This document shows, in pieces, positions 39,403 to 47,530 of a DNA stretch of 64,000 bases (positions are counted from its first letter, which is position 1; every line of letters begins with the position of its first letter). The notes under the pieces are model-generated. The model did not search any database. It saw only the letters and a list, made by a program, of their open reading frames with translations, and was not told the DNA's origin. Position numbers and translations under genes: made by a program. This DNA is from Rhizobium sp. C1 (GTDB taxonomy: Bacteria > Pseudomonadota > Alphaproteobacteria > Rhizobiales > Rhizobiaceae): positions 186,001-250,000 of the forward strand of contig NZ_JAJNCY010000001.1 in the NCBI RefSeq assembly GCF_021026335.1, written 5' to 3'.

Positions 39403-40383
39403 ATGATGGACGGTGCGCAGGAATTGCCGGAGCGGAGAAATGGGTGGGCCTATGCGGCGTCCGCCGTGCTTCATATTGCCGTTGCGCTGGTGCTTTTTCT
39501 GAAACTTCCCGAGCACTCCGCCGAACCGCCCAAGGATGAAGCGGTGAAGGTGGATATCGTGCAGGAAAAGGAGGCACCGCCCCCTCCTGAACAGAAGCCG
39601 CCGGAAGAAAAGAAGCCGGAGGAGAAGGCCGCGGAGAAGCCGCCAGCACCGCCTCCACCGCCTCCGCCGGAAGCCAAGGAGGAGGCAAAGGTCGAGCCGC
39701 CGGAAAGTCCGCCCATTCCACAGCTGAGGCCTGTCTTCCAGTTCGGCCAGAAGGATGAGGCATCGCAGAAACAGGCCGGCAGCGCCTCTGACGGCGAGAA
39801 GGATGCGGCAGATGAGCTTGCGGACCAGAAGCCAGCTGCCCCGCCTGCCGAGGAGCCGAAGGCTGTCACGGAGGAGGCTGCGAAAGAGCCACCGAAAGAT
39901 AACATTCCCGGCGTTCCGGATGTCCTGAAAACGCAGGAGCAACAGGCGTCTGCCGCCGCTGCCGCTGCCGGCAAGCCTGCCGAGGAGAAGGCCGCCGCGC
40001 CGAAGCCCGATGAGGCGAGGGAGTTGAAGAAGGCGCGCAAGCTCTATTCGGCCAACGATATGGGCGGACGAGCGGCCATCGTGACGATGAGCGGCCTGTC
40101 GCGGCCCGAGCGGATCAAGCAGCTCTGCGCCACGGAACTGGGTCAGCAATTGATCCACGGATCGCCTCCCTATCAGGCAGAAATCGTGCCTTCGGCGGCG
40201 CCGCGCGAGGGCAATGTACTGTCCATTCCGAAGGCTTATTTCCGCACACGCAGCGCGTGGTACGAAATCAGCTTTCAATGCGAACTTGACGCTGATGCGA
40301 CGCGGGTTGTCTCGTTCGCCTTCAAGGTCGGGGCCCCCGTGCCGAAATCCGAATGGCGAGCGCGGGGCTTCCCGACGAACTGA
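39403..40383 (+). CDS. DUF930 domain protein with TonB-like N-terminus (second copy)
   Basis: A 326-aa protein. One membrane helix (about 16-34) is followed by a long Pro/Glu/Lys/Ala-rich segment (about 50-200, with runs such as PPAPPPPPPPEAKEEAKVEPP). A C-terminal DUF930 domain (about 210-325) contains RPERIKQLCATELGQQLIHG and WYEISFQCELDADATRVVSFAF. The layout matches TonB/TolA-like proteins that span the periplasm. It is a paralog of 13306-14043 in architecture. ATG 39406 is an alternative start. The DUF6665 gene begins 17 nt after it and is probably cotranscribed. Confidence 0.8.
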   Translation: MMDGAQELPERRNGWAYAASAVLHIAVALVLFLKLPEHSAEPPKDEAVKVDIVQEKEAPPPPEQKPPEEKKPEEKAAEKPPAPPPPPPPEAKEEAKVEPPESPPIPQLRPVFQFGQKDEASQKQAGSASDGEKDAADELADQKPAAPPAEEPKAVTEEAAKEPPKDNIPGVPDVLKTQEQQASAAAAAAGKPAEEKAAAPKPDEARELKKARKLYSANDMGGRAAIVTMSGLSRPERIKQLCATELGQQLIHGSPPYQAEIVPSAAPREGNVLSIPKAYFRTRSAWYEISFQCELDADATRVVSFAFKVGAPVPKSEWRARGFPTN

Positions 40384-40400
40384 TCGAAAGGATAGGAACC

Positions 40401-40733
40401 ATGTCCTTACGCATGCCGCGCGATCTGGCGCGTCTTTCCCGAGCCGGGCAGTTTGACGGCGCCCTGTCGAATTTCGAGGCTGAGGCCTTGTCCGAAAGCG
40501 CATCGTCGCTCGGCCATCAGGGGCGCAAGGCCGAAAAGGCGCTGGCCGCACTGGCGGCCGCTTCGCCGGAGACACGCGCGGCCGCGCTTGCCGAGGCGGG
40601 GGAGGCGGTCTGGGCCTATTTTGTCCAGCGGGAGCTTTGCGGATTGAGAGATCACCGCCTGATCATCCGGGAGATGGGCATCCCCGCGGAGGTGCTGACA
40701 CGGCTGGGCGCCGCGCCGAAGCAAACGCCGTGA
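40401..40733 (+). CDS. DUF6665 family protein
   Basis: A 110-aa, largely helical cytoplasmic protein. The C-terminal part VWAYFVQRELCGLRDHRLIIREMGIPAEVL is the recognisable conserved block of this rhizobial family, whose function is unknown. The start ATG 40401 has AGGA 8 nt upstream; the frame is open 16 codons earlier, into the end of the DUF930 gene. It is probably in one transcript with that gene. The family assignment is from memory. Confidence 0.7.
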   Translation: MSLRMPRDLARLSRAGQFDGALSNFEAEALSESASSLGHQGRKAEKALAALAAASPETRAAALAEAGEAVWAYFVQRELCGLRDHRLIIREMGIPAEVLTRLGAAPKQTP

Positions 40734-40751
40734 TTTTTTTGAGCCTGACTC

Positions 40752-41393
40752 TCACTTGCGCAGAATGCAGTCGAACTCGTTGCCCTTGGGCCAGTTGATC
40801 AGCGCCATGTCACCCTCGACCTCGAAGCTGATGCCCTTGGGGCCGACGAAGCGCTTTTCGTCGGTCTCGTCGTCCTGAAAGGCGACGGCAGTCTTGCCGG
40901 CGTGATCGAGACGAACGGACGGCGGCGCACTTTCGACATAGGTCACGATCAGCTGATTTTTCGGATTGCCGCGGCAGGTATAGATGGCTGGCGATTTCGT
41001 CTTCACCAGAAGGAAGCGGGCCTGAAGATCGGCGATGCGACGGTGATAGCTGTCAAGCGTACAGGCCTTGACATCCTCGCTCTTGGCACATGCATTGCGC
41101 TCGCGTGACCAGCGCAGCTGATAGGCTTTCATATGCCGGATTTCGGGTGCGGTGTTTGGCATGGCCTCGACCTTTTTCAGGGCGCTCTGGAACACCGAGG
41201 CGAGCTGCACGTCGAGATCCGCCAGTTCTGGATCCTCACAGACCAGTTCCTCGATTGCGTGTTCGGCTGTCGAGCAGTCAAAGGAGGGCTTCACCTTCGT
41301 GTCGCTCGAGCCTTGTGGCAAGGCCGCTGCAGAGGCGGCCTGACCGGACAGAAGGAGGCACGAAATCAATCCGGCACGGATCATCAGATTCAC
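40752..41393 (-). CDS. LprI-MliC fusion, predicted periplasmic lysozyme inhibitor
   Basis: A 213-aa secreted protein. A signal peptide (about 1-22, LISCLLLSGQAASA) leads to an LprI/DUF1311 domain (about 35-115: FDCSTAEHAIEELVCEDPELADLD ... RWSRERNAC). A C-terminal MliC-like domain follows (about 130-213: IYTCRGNPKNQLIVTYVESAPPSVRLDHAG ... FDCILRK). Both domains occur in proteins that inhibit c-type lysozyme, so a role in protecting peptidoglycan is likely. I chose GTG 41393 because AAAGG lies 9 nt upstream; ATG 41384 is the alternative. It starts 5 nt after the UPF0303 gene stop and is cotranscribed with it. Confidence 0.75.
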   Translation of the reverse strand: MNLMIRAGLISCLLLSGQAASAAALPQGSSDTKVKPSFDCSTAEHAIEELVCEDPELADLDVQLASVFQSALKKVEAMPNTAPEIRHMKAYQLRWSRERNACAKSEDVKACTLDSYHRRIADLQARFLLVKTKSPAIYTCRGNPKNQLIVTYVESAPPSVRLDHAGKTAVAFQDDETDEKRFVGPKGISFEVEGDMALINWPKGNEFDCILRK

Positions 41394-41398
41394 GATGT

Positions 41399-41866
41399 TC
41401 AGCCTTTCAGATAATCCTTCAGGACCTTGACGATCATTCCGTGGTCTTCCGCCTGGGCAAGGCCAGAGACCGTAATTGCCGCCACCACGCCGGTTCCCGC
41501 GACGCGGACCGGGAAGCTGCCGCCGTGGTGAGAGAAATTCATCTGGTCGACACCGATGTCGGGGCCCGGCACGCGGCCCTTCTGCCGCAGGGCTTCGCCA
41601 ACGGCCAGCGACGACTTGTGATAGCGCAGCGTCGTGTTCGATTTGCGTCTGGCCCATTCGTCGTTGTCGGGCGTTGCACCGGGCAAAGCTGCATGAAACA
41701 GCGTTCTGTCCGGTGTGCGGATGTTGATCACCACACGCGCGCCTTCCACGCGGGCGGTGGCAACGAGCGCCATGCCGATTTCCAGGGCTTCGGCCTCGCT
41801 AAAGGCTCGAAAAACGAGCCGGGCTTCTTCCGCTGCGATCTGATCAATCAATTCTGCTGTCGACAT
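41399..41866 (-). CDS. UPF0303/heme-degrading domain protein (HbpS-like fold)
   Basis: A 155-aa protein of the UPF0303 (YBR137W/HbpS-like) family. It shows IGMALVATARVEGARVVINIRTPDRTLFHAALPGATPDNDEWARRK, and the C-terminal FSHHGGSFPVRVAGTGVVAAITVSGL typical of the fold. Some relatives bind or degrade heme; the function here is not established. ATG 41866 (MSTAELIDQIAAEE) is chosen because the upstream residues are unconserved. It is the first gene of a two-gene unit with the LprI-MliC protein. Confidence 0.85.
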   Translation of the reverse strand: MSTAELIDQIAAEEARLVFRAFSEAEALEIGMALVATARVEGARVVINIRTPDRTLFHAALPGATPDNDEWARRKSNTTLRYHKSSLAVGEALRQKGRVPGPDIGVDQMNFSHHGGSFPVRVAGTGVVAAITVSGLAQAEDHGMIVKVLKDYLKG

Positions 41867-42107
41867 GTCCCGTCCCGTGCTTCGCAGAGAATCATAGCGT
41901 TGGTTTTTTGTTGCGCAACGGCTTTCTATCAGGCGTTTCTGTCTGAAAAATATCTCATTGTTTTCTGTATCTGCTAATGTTTCGCGGAGATGAACGGGGT
42001 CTGAACGGGAGATTCGGGGAACATTCATCTCGTTTGGGGTATTTAAGACGATATTCGAAGCGGTTCGGCGGCAAAAGCCGGCAAGGGCTTTTCATGGAGA
42101 AGAGGAT

Positions 42108-42476
42108 ATGAAACAGTTTCTCACGAGGGTACTGCTTGCAGCCATGGTTGGTGGTGCAGGTCTTTCGGTAGCACCCGTGGCCGCGTTGGCTGACGGCATT
42201 TATTTCGGCTTCGACAACGGGCCGGGTTACGGCAATCGCCCGCCGCCGCCGCCACCGGGGCGTTTCTACGATGAGCCGGGCTATCGCCGCCCGCCGCCGC
42301 CGCCGCCCGGTTATGGCTGCAGCGAGCGCGAGGCTGTCCGCCGCGCCTGGCGCATGGGTCTTGAAGATCCGGAAGTCGTTCGCGTTACGCCGCGCCGCGT
42401 GATCGTTGAAGGACAGGTCGGTCGCCGTCTCCGTCAGGTTCAATTCGCGAATGTTCCGGGCTGCCCGCCGCTGTAA
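42108..42476 (+). CDS. Small secreted proline-rich protein
   Basis: A 122-aa exported protein with a signal peptide (about 1-28). Two Pro runs (residues about 44-50 and 62-68) interrupt a Gly/Tyr-rich segment. A basic C-terminal domain follows (CSEREAVRRAWRMGLEDPEVVRVTPRRVIVEGQVGRRLRQVQF), with a Cys at each end that may form a disulfide. Similar small proteins are common in rhizobia, but I know no function. It has its own terminator at 42503-42537. Confidence 0.7.
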   Translation: MKQFLTRVLLAAMVGGAGLSVAPVAALADGIYFGFDNGPGYGNRPPPPPPGRFYDEPGYRRPPPPPPGYGCSEREAVRRAWRMGLEDPEVVRVTPRRVIVEGQVGRRLRQVQFANVPGCPPL

Positions 42477-42502
42477 GGCCTGATGTTTGCATTCTTGCAA
42501 GG

Positions 42503-42537
42503 AGCCGCCGCATCTGAAGAGGTGCAGCGGCTTTTTT
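42503..42537 (+). terminator. Terminator of the proline-rich protein gene
   Basis: AGCCGC pairs with GCGGCT, with an extended inner stem GCA(T)/(G)TGC, followed by six T. Confidence 0.75.
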
Positions 42538-42557
42538 CGTTTCCAACAATCCGGAAA

Positions 42558-42594
42558 AGGCCGGGCGGGACAGCCGATGCAGTTCCGCCCGGTC
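42558..42594 (-). terminator. Terminator of the SIMPL gene
   Basis: On the minus strand CCGGGCGGA pairs with TCCCGCCCGG (one bulge), followed by CCTTTTCC. It sits 19 nt after the SIMPL stop. Confidence 0.6.
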
Positions 42595-42612
42595 TCGTGG
42601 ATCAAAGGGCCG

Positions 42613-43338
42613 TTACGGCTTTTTCTGGTTGATGGCGAAGGTCACGGTCACGCGGGCGTGATATTCGCTTTCACCCGCTTCAACCGGTACGCTGTCCGTC
42701 GACTGCTTTGCCATGCTCATGCGCGCCGCCATCGGCACTTGCGGCATAAACTGCGGGTCCTCCGAGATGGAGATCACGTCTCCGGTCGAAACGCCGGCTG
42801 CCTCGGTCAGCGCCTTGGCCTTGGTGATGGCGTCGGCGACGGCCGCCTTGCGGGCCTCTGCGACCAGCTCCTTCTCGTTGCTGTTGCCGAAGCTCAATGA
42901 GCCGCCGGAATTGATGCCATCGGTCACGGCTTCGTCCAGCACCTTGCCGAGCCCGCCAATGTCGCGCACCCGAATGGTCAGCATGTTGGAGACCTGATAG
43001 CCGGTGAGCTTGGGCGCGGTGCCATTCTTGCCGGAATAATCGAATTGCGGCGTCACCGAGAAGCCGGAGGTTTGCAGGTCGCGCGCGTCGATTCCCTTGG
43101 TCTTCAGGCCGGCCAGTGTGTCGGACAGGGCCTTGTTGGCGTCATCGAGCGCCTGACGGGCGGTGGCTGCGGTCTTCAGAACACCCACATGGATGATGGC
43201 CATGTCGGGCGCCGCCGAAACTGTACCTTCGCCGGTGACGGTAATTCGCGCCTGCTCCTCTGCCGCGCGCGTGGCAGGGGCCGCTGAAACCAGCGCCAGA
43301 ACGGCCAGCGAAGTCATGAGCGTGCGGGTATGAAACAT
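42613..43338 (-). CDS. SIMPL (DUF541) domain periplasmic protein
   Basis: A 241-aa exported protein with a signal peptide (about 1-25, ending ATRAAE) and a SIMPL domain. Family segments are ITVTGEGTVSAAPDMAIIHVGVLKTA, GIDARDLQTSGFSVTPQFDY and the C-terminal ARVTVTFAINQKKP. SIMPL proteins form periplasmic or outer membrane-associated oligomers and are linked to stress tolerance; the biochemical role is unknown. It is monocistronic, with a terminator at 42558-42594. Confidence 0.88.
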   Translation of the reverse strand: MFHTRTLMTSLAVLALVSAAPATRAAEEQARITVTGEGTVSAAPDMAIIHVGVLKTAATARQALDDANKALSDTLAGLKTKGIDARDLQTSGFSVTPQFDYSGKNGTAPKLTGYQVSNMLTIRVRDIGGLGKVLDEAVTDGINSGGSLSFGNSNEKELVAEARKAAVADAITKAKALTEAAGVSTGDVISISEDPQFMPQVPMAARMSMAKQSTDSVPVEAGESEYHARVTVTFAINQKKP

Positions 43339-43524
43339 GATGGTCCCTCCAGTTCAAGACGGCCGGGGACGGCCTGTCATGGATTTCAGGCTCGAGACCG
43401 ATACGCGCCTCAAGCCTCGTCTCTAACGTCGTCGTGGAAAAGCGCCGAATACTCTCCGTGATCAATCACCCTTCCCGGACGGGGCAAGATGTGTCTGTTG
43501 ATTGTGTGGCAAATGCGGCGGGTG

Positions 43525-43552
43525 CTTGAAGCAGCAGGCGAATTCGTTTAAT
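43525..43552 (+). promoter_or_regulatory. Candidate tRNA promoter
   Basis: CTTGAA (43525-43530) and TTTAAT (43547-43552) are separated by 16 nt, about 55 nt upstream of the tRNA. They resemble the rhizobial housekeeping promoter. Confidence 0.45.
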
Positions 43553-43608
43553 CGGATCGTCGCTGCGGTTCACCATTGCCCGCCGCACCGCCGACCAACG
43601 ACCGGCGA

Positions 43609-43684
43609 GGGCCTGTAGCTCAATGGTTAGAGCCGGCGGCTCATAACCGCTTGGTTGGGGGTTCGAGTCCCTCCGGGCCCACCA
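43609..43684 (+). tRNA. tRNA with CAT anticodon, probably tRNA-Ile2
   Basis: A 76-nt cloverleaf with encoded CCA. The acceptor GGGCCTG pairs with CGGGCCC allowing a G-T pair. The anticodon loop CTCATAA carries CAT, and the T-arm is GGTTCGAGTCC. The D arm and variable region (CTTGGTTGGGGGTT) resemble E. coli ileX-type tRNA-Ile2 more than elongator Met tRNA, so the CAT wobble base is probably modified to lysidine to read ATA. An initiator identity is excluded because the acceptor starts with a paired G. The prophage begins directly after its 3' end. Confidence 0.88.
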
Positions 43685-43781
43685 TTAATTATTGATTTCA
43701 TTATCTTATCTTGTGGCTAGCCTTCGTGTAGCGGGCCGCGCGCTTTTGAATTTTTGACACCGGCTTTTAGAACACTCAGGA

Positions 43782-44066
43782 TCAGCTCTTAAGCGCATTG
43801 GCGAGTTCGGCACAGGCCCCGGCAATATCATCACGGTGGGCGGCTTTGATCCCCTCAGAAACCTGCAGGCGCGCAGCCTCCACCGTACTTTTCTCCGTTC
43901 CTCCAATTATCATGTTTGCGAACATTGCTGTTGACGCGGGGATAATGGAAACATCGCAGTGCGCGAGTCCCCATTCAATCCATAGTGCCGAAAGCAGCTT
44001 TTGTTCATTCGTTTGCGCGACGACAGCAGTGGTGAACAGAGCGGCGGCGATTGTTGCTAGCGGCAT
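43782..44066 (-). CDS. Small secreted prophage protein
   Basis: A 94-aa protein with a signal peptide (about 1-18, MPLATIAAALFTTAVVAQ) and two Cys (HCDVS, GACAEL) that may pair in the periplasm. I recognise no family. Its ATG overlaps the stop codon of the methylase gene by 1 nt, so it is translated from the same mRNA. It is the last gene before the prophage boundary and could be a lysogenic-conversion gene. Confidence 0.6.
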   Translation of the reverse strand: MPLATIAAALFTTAVVAQTNEQKLLSALWIEWGLAHCDVSIIPASTAMFANMIIGGTEKSTVEAARLQVSEGIKAAHRDDIAGACAELANALKS

Positions 44067-44872
44067 CAAGGGGCTCCCGAAATAATCACTTCGCGGACCT
44101 TCTTACCAGCCCCACCGCTGACCGAGTAGGTGCAATCTACCTCTTCGATCGAGAACGCTCGGAAGGTTTCGAAGACGCCTTGAGCCGCGTTTAAGGACAG
44201 AATGAAGCGTCCTCGAAGCCTCTTTAAAACTTCGGCCATATGTTCGAAGTCGCCTCGACCGAAGACGTCAGGGCCATAGTCGTCTTCATTTCCGTAGTAG
44301 GGCGGGTCGAGATAGAAGAGCATGCCTTCCCGGTCGTAACGCTCAATCAGCTTAGCCCAGGGCAGGTTCTCAATCACAACGCCGGCGAGACGTTCGTGCA
44401 CGTCCTCCAGGAGCGGCCCAAGCTTTGATACATTGAAACGGCCGCCAGTTGTCCTGGACACCCCGAAGGTCTGACCATCGACCTTGCCTCCGAACGCCGT
44501 GCGCTGGAGGTAGAGGAAGCGAGCTGCCCTCTCCAGATCGGTCAAGGTCGCGGGGTCGCAGCGCTGCAGCCGCTCGAATTCCCGCCGTGAGGTAATCTGG
44601 AACCTAAGGGTGTCCATGAACTGCGGATAATGCCGCTGCAGGATCCGGAAAAGATTGGCAACCTCGCCGTTGATGTCGTTGATGACCTCAAGCCTCGGCT
44701 GGAATGGCCTGCGCAGGAACACCCCGCCCATCCCGACGAAAGGCTCCGCGTAGCCGTCATGCGGGATCGAACGCAGCCGCTCGATGATGGTCTTTGAGAG
44801 CAGTCTCTTGCCGCCGATGTAGGCAGCGGGCGGATTCGCGGGGATAACGTCGTGGAGGGCTGTAACCGCCAT
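44066..44872 (-). CDS. D12-class N6-adenine DNA methyltransferase
   Basis: A 268-aa Dam-type methylase. The SAM motif region AYIGGKRLLSKTII leads to PFVGMGGVFLRRP (FxGxG). The catalytic DPPY lies in LFYLDPPYYGNEDDYG. It transfers a methyl group to adenine in DNA. The recognition sequence is unknown. Its place at the distal end of a Mu-like late region matches the position of mom in Mu, so it probably protects phage DNA from host restriction. It overlaps the next gene by 1 nt. Confidence 0.88.
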   Translation of the reverse strand: MAVTALHDVIPANPPAAYIGGKRLLSKTIIERLRSIPHDGYAEPFVGMGGVFLRRPFQPRLEVINDINGEVANLFRILQRHYPQFMDTLRFQITSRREFERLQRCDPATLTDLERAARFLYLQRTAFGGKVDGQTFGVSRTTGGRFNVSKLGPLLEDVHERLAGVVIENLPWAKLIERYDREGMLFYLDPPYYGNEDDYGPDVFGRGDFEHMAEVLKRLRGRFILSLNAAQGVFETFRAFSIEEVDCTYSVSGGAGKKVREVIISGAP

Positions 44873-45065
44873 TGTGGATTTACCTGGACTCGCTCACAAG
44901 CCGCGCAGCCCTTCGGGGCTACGGGTGGTGAAGTTAAGTCTTCTTGCTTCCGGGCGGGTTCGGTCGCCAAACTTGACCCCGCCTCCGGCTTAGGCCGGCA
45001 CCTGGTACTTCTGGATTATGGTCGCCGCCGGCGGCCACATTTGATGGATGGGCGCGGTGTGCGTT

Positions 45066-45686
45066 TTACCAGCCGCGCTGCTTTAGCCAGCCGCCAATAT
45101 AGCGAGCTTCGATCATCTGGCCTTTTTCATTCCGATGCAGTCCGTCGAAGCGCGTATCGTCGGCCGAAAGCTCACCGAGGAAAGCCTGACGTTCGACATA
45201 TGTGAACGTGTTGTGCGGCCAACGCGCCAGTACCTGCCGATCAATTTCGGCCATAGCGGCAACCTGATCAGTTGTTTCAGGCTTGCCGGCAGACTGCGCA
45301 ACCTGCGGCATGATCAGGAAGTGGTCAGTCTGGAGCGTCGCCACCGCTGCCGAGAGGTCAGCCACATACGCTTGCGCGTCCTCATCATCATTCCGGCGGT
45401 CATAGATGATCGTCGTGATCTTGCGGTGCGACTGGTCGGCCTCCATCTTGACGCGCATCGTGTGCATATCCTGGCCGCCCACGCCATCGTTGAAAGGCTT
45501 TCGGCCCAACTCCGACGAAACGATCACCCACCAGCGTTTGCCGTCCCAAGAGGGCACAAGATTGTAGACCTTGGCAATGCCGGACCGCGATGCGATCGCA
45601 GTGCTGTCGCCACGTATTGCGAGCGTGTCCTCACCACCGCAACTGACCAGCAAGAGAGCTAATACCCATAAAAAACGATTACGCAT
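45066..45686 (-). CDS. SGNH-hydrolase-like lipoprotein encoded by the prophage
   Basis: A 206-aa protein beginning MRNRFLWVLALLLVSCGGED, a lipoprotein signal (lipobox LVSC). The mature part has SGNH features: block I IRGDSTA (nucleophile Ser), block III-like YDRRNDDE and the C-terminal DxxxFDGLHRNEKG with Asp-x-x-His. It may deacylate or deacetylate envelope glycans while anchored to the membrane. A membrane-anchored lipoprotein is an unusual cargo for a phage tail region and suggests a superinfection or conversion role. ATG 45686 is preferred to an upstream ATG two codons earlier. Confidence 0.72.
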   Translation of the reverse strand: MRNRFLWVLALLLVSCGGEDTLAIRGDSTAIASRSGIAKVYNLVPSWDGKRWWVIVSSELGRKPFNDGVGGQDMHTMRVKMEADQSHRKITTIIYDRRNDDEDAQAYVADLSAAVATLQTDHFLIMPQVAQSAGKPETTDQVAAMAEIDRQVLARWPHNTFTYVERQAFLGELSADDTRFDGLHRNEKGQMIEARYIGGWLKQRGW

Positions 45687-45757
45687 GATCAAACCTTTTT
45701 AAAAAAATCTTTCGCCAGAATATCCGAGCATCTCTGGTTGTCGAGTCCTACACCAAA

Positions 45758-47254
45758 TCACCAGCCGAGTGAGATGAGCTTATCTCTGTAGGCACGGGCC
45801 TTTGCCATTTGACCGGCCGCATTGAGGTGACCACCATCAGAGCGCAGCGAGCGCGGTATCCAGCCGGCAGCGATGTCGGCTAGGTCTTCCGCCGAGCCGT
45901 TGCTTGCCGATGCAAAATACGGCATCGGGTCAACGTAGCGATCCCCGTAGGATGATTGCCTCAGCGCGTTGAGTGCCAGCCGTTTTGCCGTGTCATCCGG
46001 CGTGTCTGCTCCGGAGCCAGTTGCCGGATCATTCGCAAAGGGCGTTACAGCGCCGACCAGAAAGCGGCCACCGACAACATGGGCCACCATGAGAGCCATG
46101 TCTGCTTCGATTTCGGTTGCAGTGAGCGTCTTAAATCCGTTGCGGCCACCCTCAAGCAGGTTGATGCGCGCATTGTAATAGACGTCGGCAGCCTGCCGAG
46201 CACGGATGGAAGCAATGCTTTCCCCTCCGACACCACCGTCGTAGACATAGCGATAGCTGCCCATCATCGTTGCGAGATAGGCTGGATATCCGCCTTGCGT
46301 CAGGCTATCGCCCCAGCAGGCCAGATATCGGTTCGCAGATCGAGGTTTGAGGTAGTCAAGTGCTGCGCCAACCGCAGCTCGTTCGGACGAAGAAAAAGCT
46401 TTCCGGAAAAACCCTACCGCTCGGATAAAGCCGAACCAGGCCGCACCACCGTCTGGAGATGCGCCGATACGAGGCGCGTCGGTCGCATCCTCGTCCGAAG
46501 TGAGAGCCGCGTCAAAGCTGTCTCTCGTGGTCGTCACACCATCGACCGTGACACGCGGCGCGTTGTTCGCGAGGTCGGCCTCCATGATGGCGGATGTCCA
46601 GCCGGTGCCGGTCGTCGCCTTTGTTGAGACGGGTAAGGCAAAATTACCGTTATTGATGCGGCGTAAGAATGCGCCCCATTTTCCGGACTGCGCGCGCAGG
46701 CTGAACTGGGAATTTCCCGATCCGGCACGGAAAGAAGCAATATCAAGCGTTTCTGCAATTCCAGTGGTTCCGTCGCCGACGACAGCGACGGATACTCCGC
46801 CCAGATTGCGCGCGAAGCTGAGAGCGTTTTGCAGCCCCAAGCTTGTAGGCAGATTGACGTTATAGATCATTGGCTCGCCACCGGACCAGTCAAATACTGG
46901 CTGCTGGGCTGTGATGGTCTGCAATGCGTCGTGCGCGCCCATCTGATCGTGCCAGATCTTGACGCGCAATTCCGATGTGCCCGCCCAGCCCATGATTTCG
47001 GCGCGCGATAGGTAGCCGCTAGGTCTCGGGTAAAAGGCAGTCTCCGCATTATCGGACGTCCGGCGCAGAGTGACAATCGGACCGGTGTATCCAGATCGGA
47101 CGAGCTGCAGCGCGAAGAGGGCGTATGGCACCGGCGTGGCGTCAAAGACAGGCCGTGCCCGCACACCCTTGCTAAGGGTGTCAGAAAACGATTTGACCGC
47201 GCCCGCCTTCGAGATCTGGCGCTCGATCGGGATTGTCAGACCGCTCGACAGCAT
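45758..47254 (-). CDS. Phage tail protein with GDSL/SGNH hydrolase domain
   Basis: A 498-aa protein with an N-terminal region resembling phage appendage proteins (about 1-270, including a concanavalin-like segment WGAFLRRINNGNFALP). A C-terminal GDSL esterase domain covers about 300-498: YLACWGDSLTQGGYPAYLATMM, GGVGGESI and SDGGHLNAAGQ with the catalytic Asp/His. Such tail enzymes trim O-acetyl or other esters from LPS or capsule during adsorption. ATG 47254 overlaps the stop of the previous gene (TGATG). GDSL blocks I and V are intact. Confidence 0.8.
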   Translation of the reverse strand: MLSSGLTIPIERQISKAGAVKSFSDTLSKGVRARPVFDATPVPYALFALQLVRSGYTGPIVTLRRTSDNAETAFYPRPSGYLSRAEIMGWAGTSELRVKIWHDQMGAHDALQTITAQQPVFDWSGGEPMIYNVNLPTSLGLQNALSFARNLGGVSVAVVGDGTTGIAETLDIASFRAGSGNSQFSLRAQSGKWGAFLRRINNGNFALPVSTKATTGTGWTSAIMEADLANNAPRVTVDGVTTTRDSFDAALTSDEDATDAPRIGASPDGGAAWFGFIRAVGFFRKAFSSSERAAVGAALDYLKPRSANRYLACWGDSLTQGGYPAYLATMMGSYRYVYDGGVGGESIASIRARQAADVYYNARINLLEGGRNGFKTLTATEIEADMALMVAHVVGGRFLVGAVTPFANDPATGSGADTPDDTAKRLALNALRQSSYGDRYVDPMPYFASASNGSAEDLADIAAGWIPRSLRSDGGHLNAAGQMAKARAYRDKLISLGW

Positions 47255-47517
47255 CACTCCGAATCCCACACATACGAGTTGCCTTTGCCGTTGCGCAAAG
47301 TGAAGCGCACGGCCGGCAGCTGCGCGACGCGGATGAGCTTCCGGCTTGTCGCATGCATGGTGTCCACGACAATCCACGGCGCAGAGCCGTTCAGCCGTGT
47401 CTCGACATCGACCGTCGCCTGCTCGCCATCGCTCTTGAACTGGAAGATCGAATCCACCGTCGGCGTAAACGCCGGCGACGTGAATTCCACTAGGTTGGTA
47501 GACATGCGCTCTGCCAT
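47254..47517 (-). CDS. Small phage protein of unknown function
   Basis: An 87-aa beta-rich protein (LVEFTSPAFTPTVDSIFQFKSDGEQATVDVETRLNGSAPWIVVDT) without signal or membrane segment. I recognise no family. Its position between the fibre assembly gene and the GDSL tail protein, and the beta-sandwich look, suggest a minor tail or adsorption component. The ATG at 47517 is preceded by GGAGAG. Its stop overlaps the next start. Confidence 0.6.
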   Translation of the reverse strand: MAERMSTNLVEFTSPAFTPTVDSIFQFKSDGEQATVDVETRLNGSAPWIVVDTMHATSRKLIRVAQLPAVRFTLRNGKGNSYVWDSE

Positions 47518-47530
47518 GGTTTTTCTCTCC

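Noticed and set aside
43609-43684. Elongator tRNA-Met assignment
   Set aside because: The anticodon CAT fits, but the variable region and D arm are closer to tRNA-Ile2 (ileX type). Met cannot be fully excluded by eye.
44905-44930. AGCCC-TTCG-GGGCT hairpin after the SGNH lipoprotein gene as a terminator
   Set aside because: A stable tetraloop stem is present, but no T-run follows on either strand.
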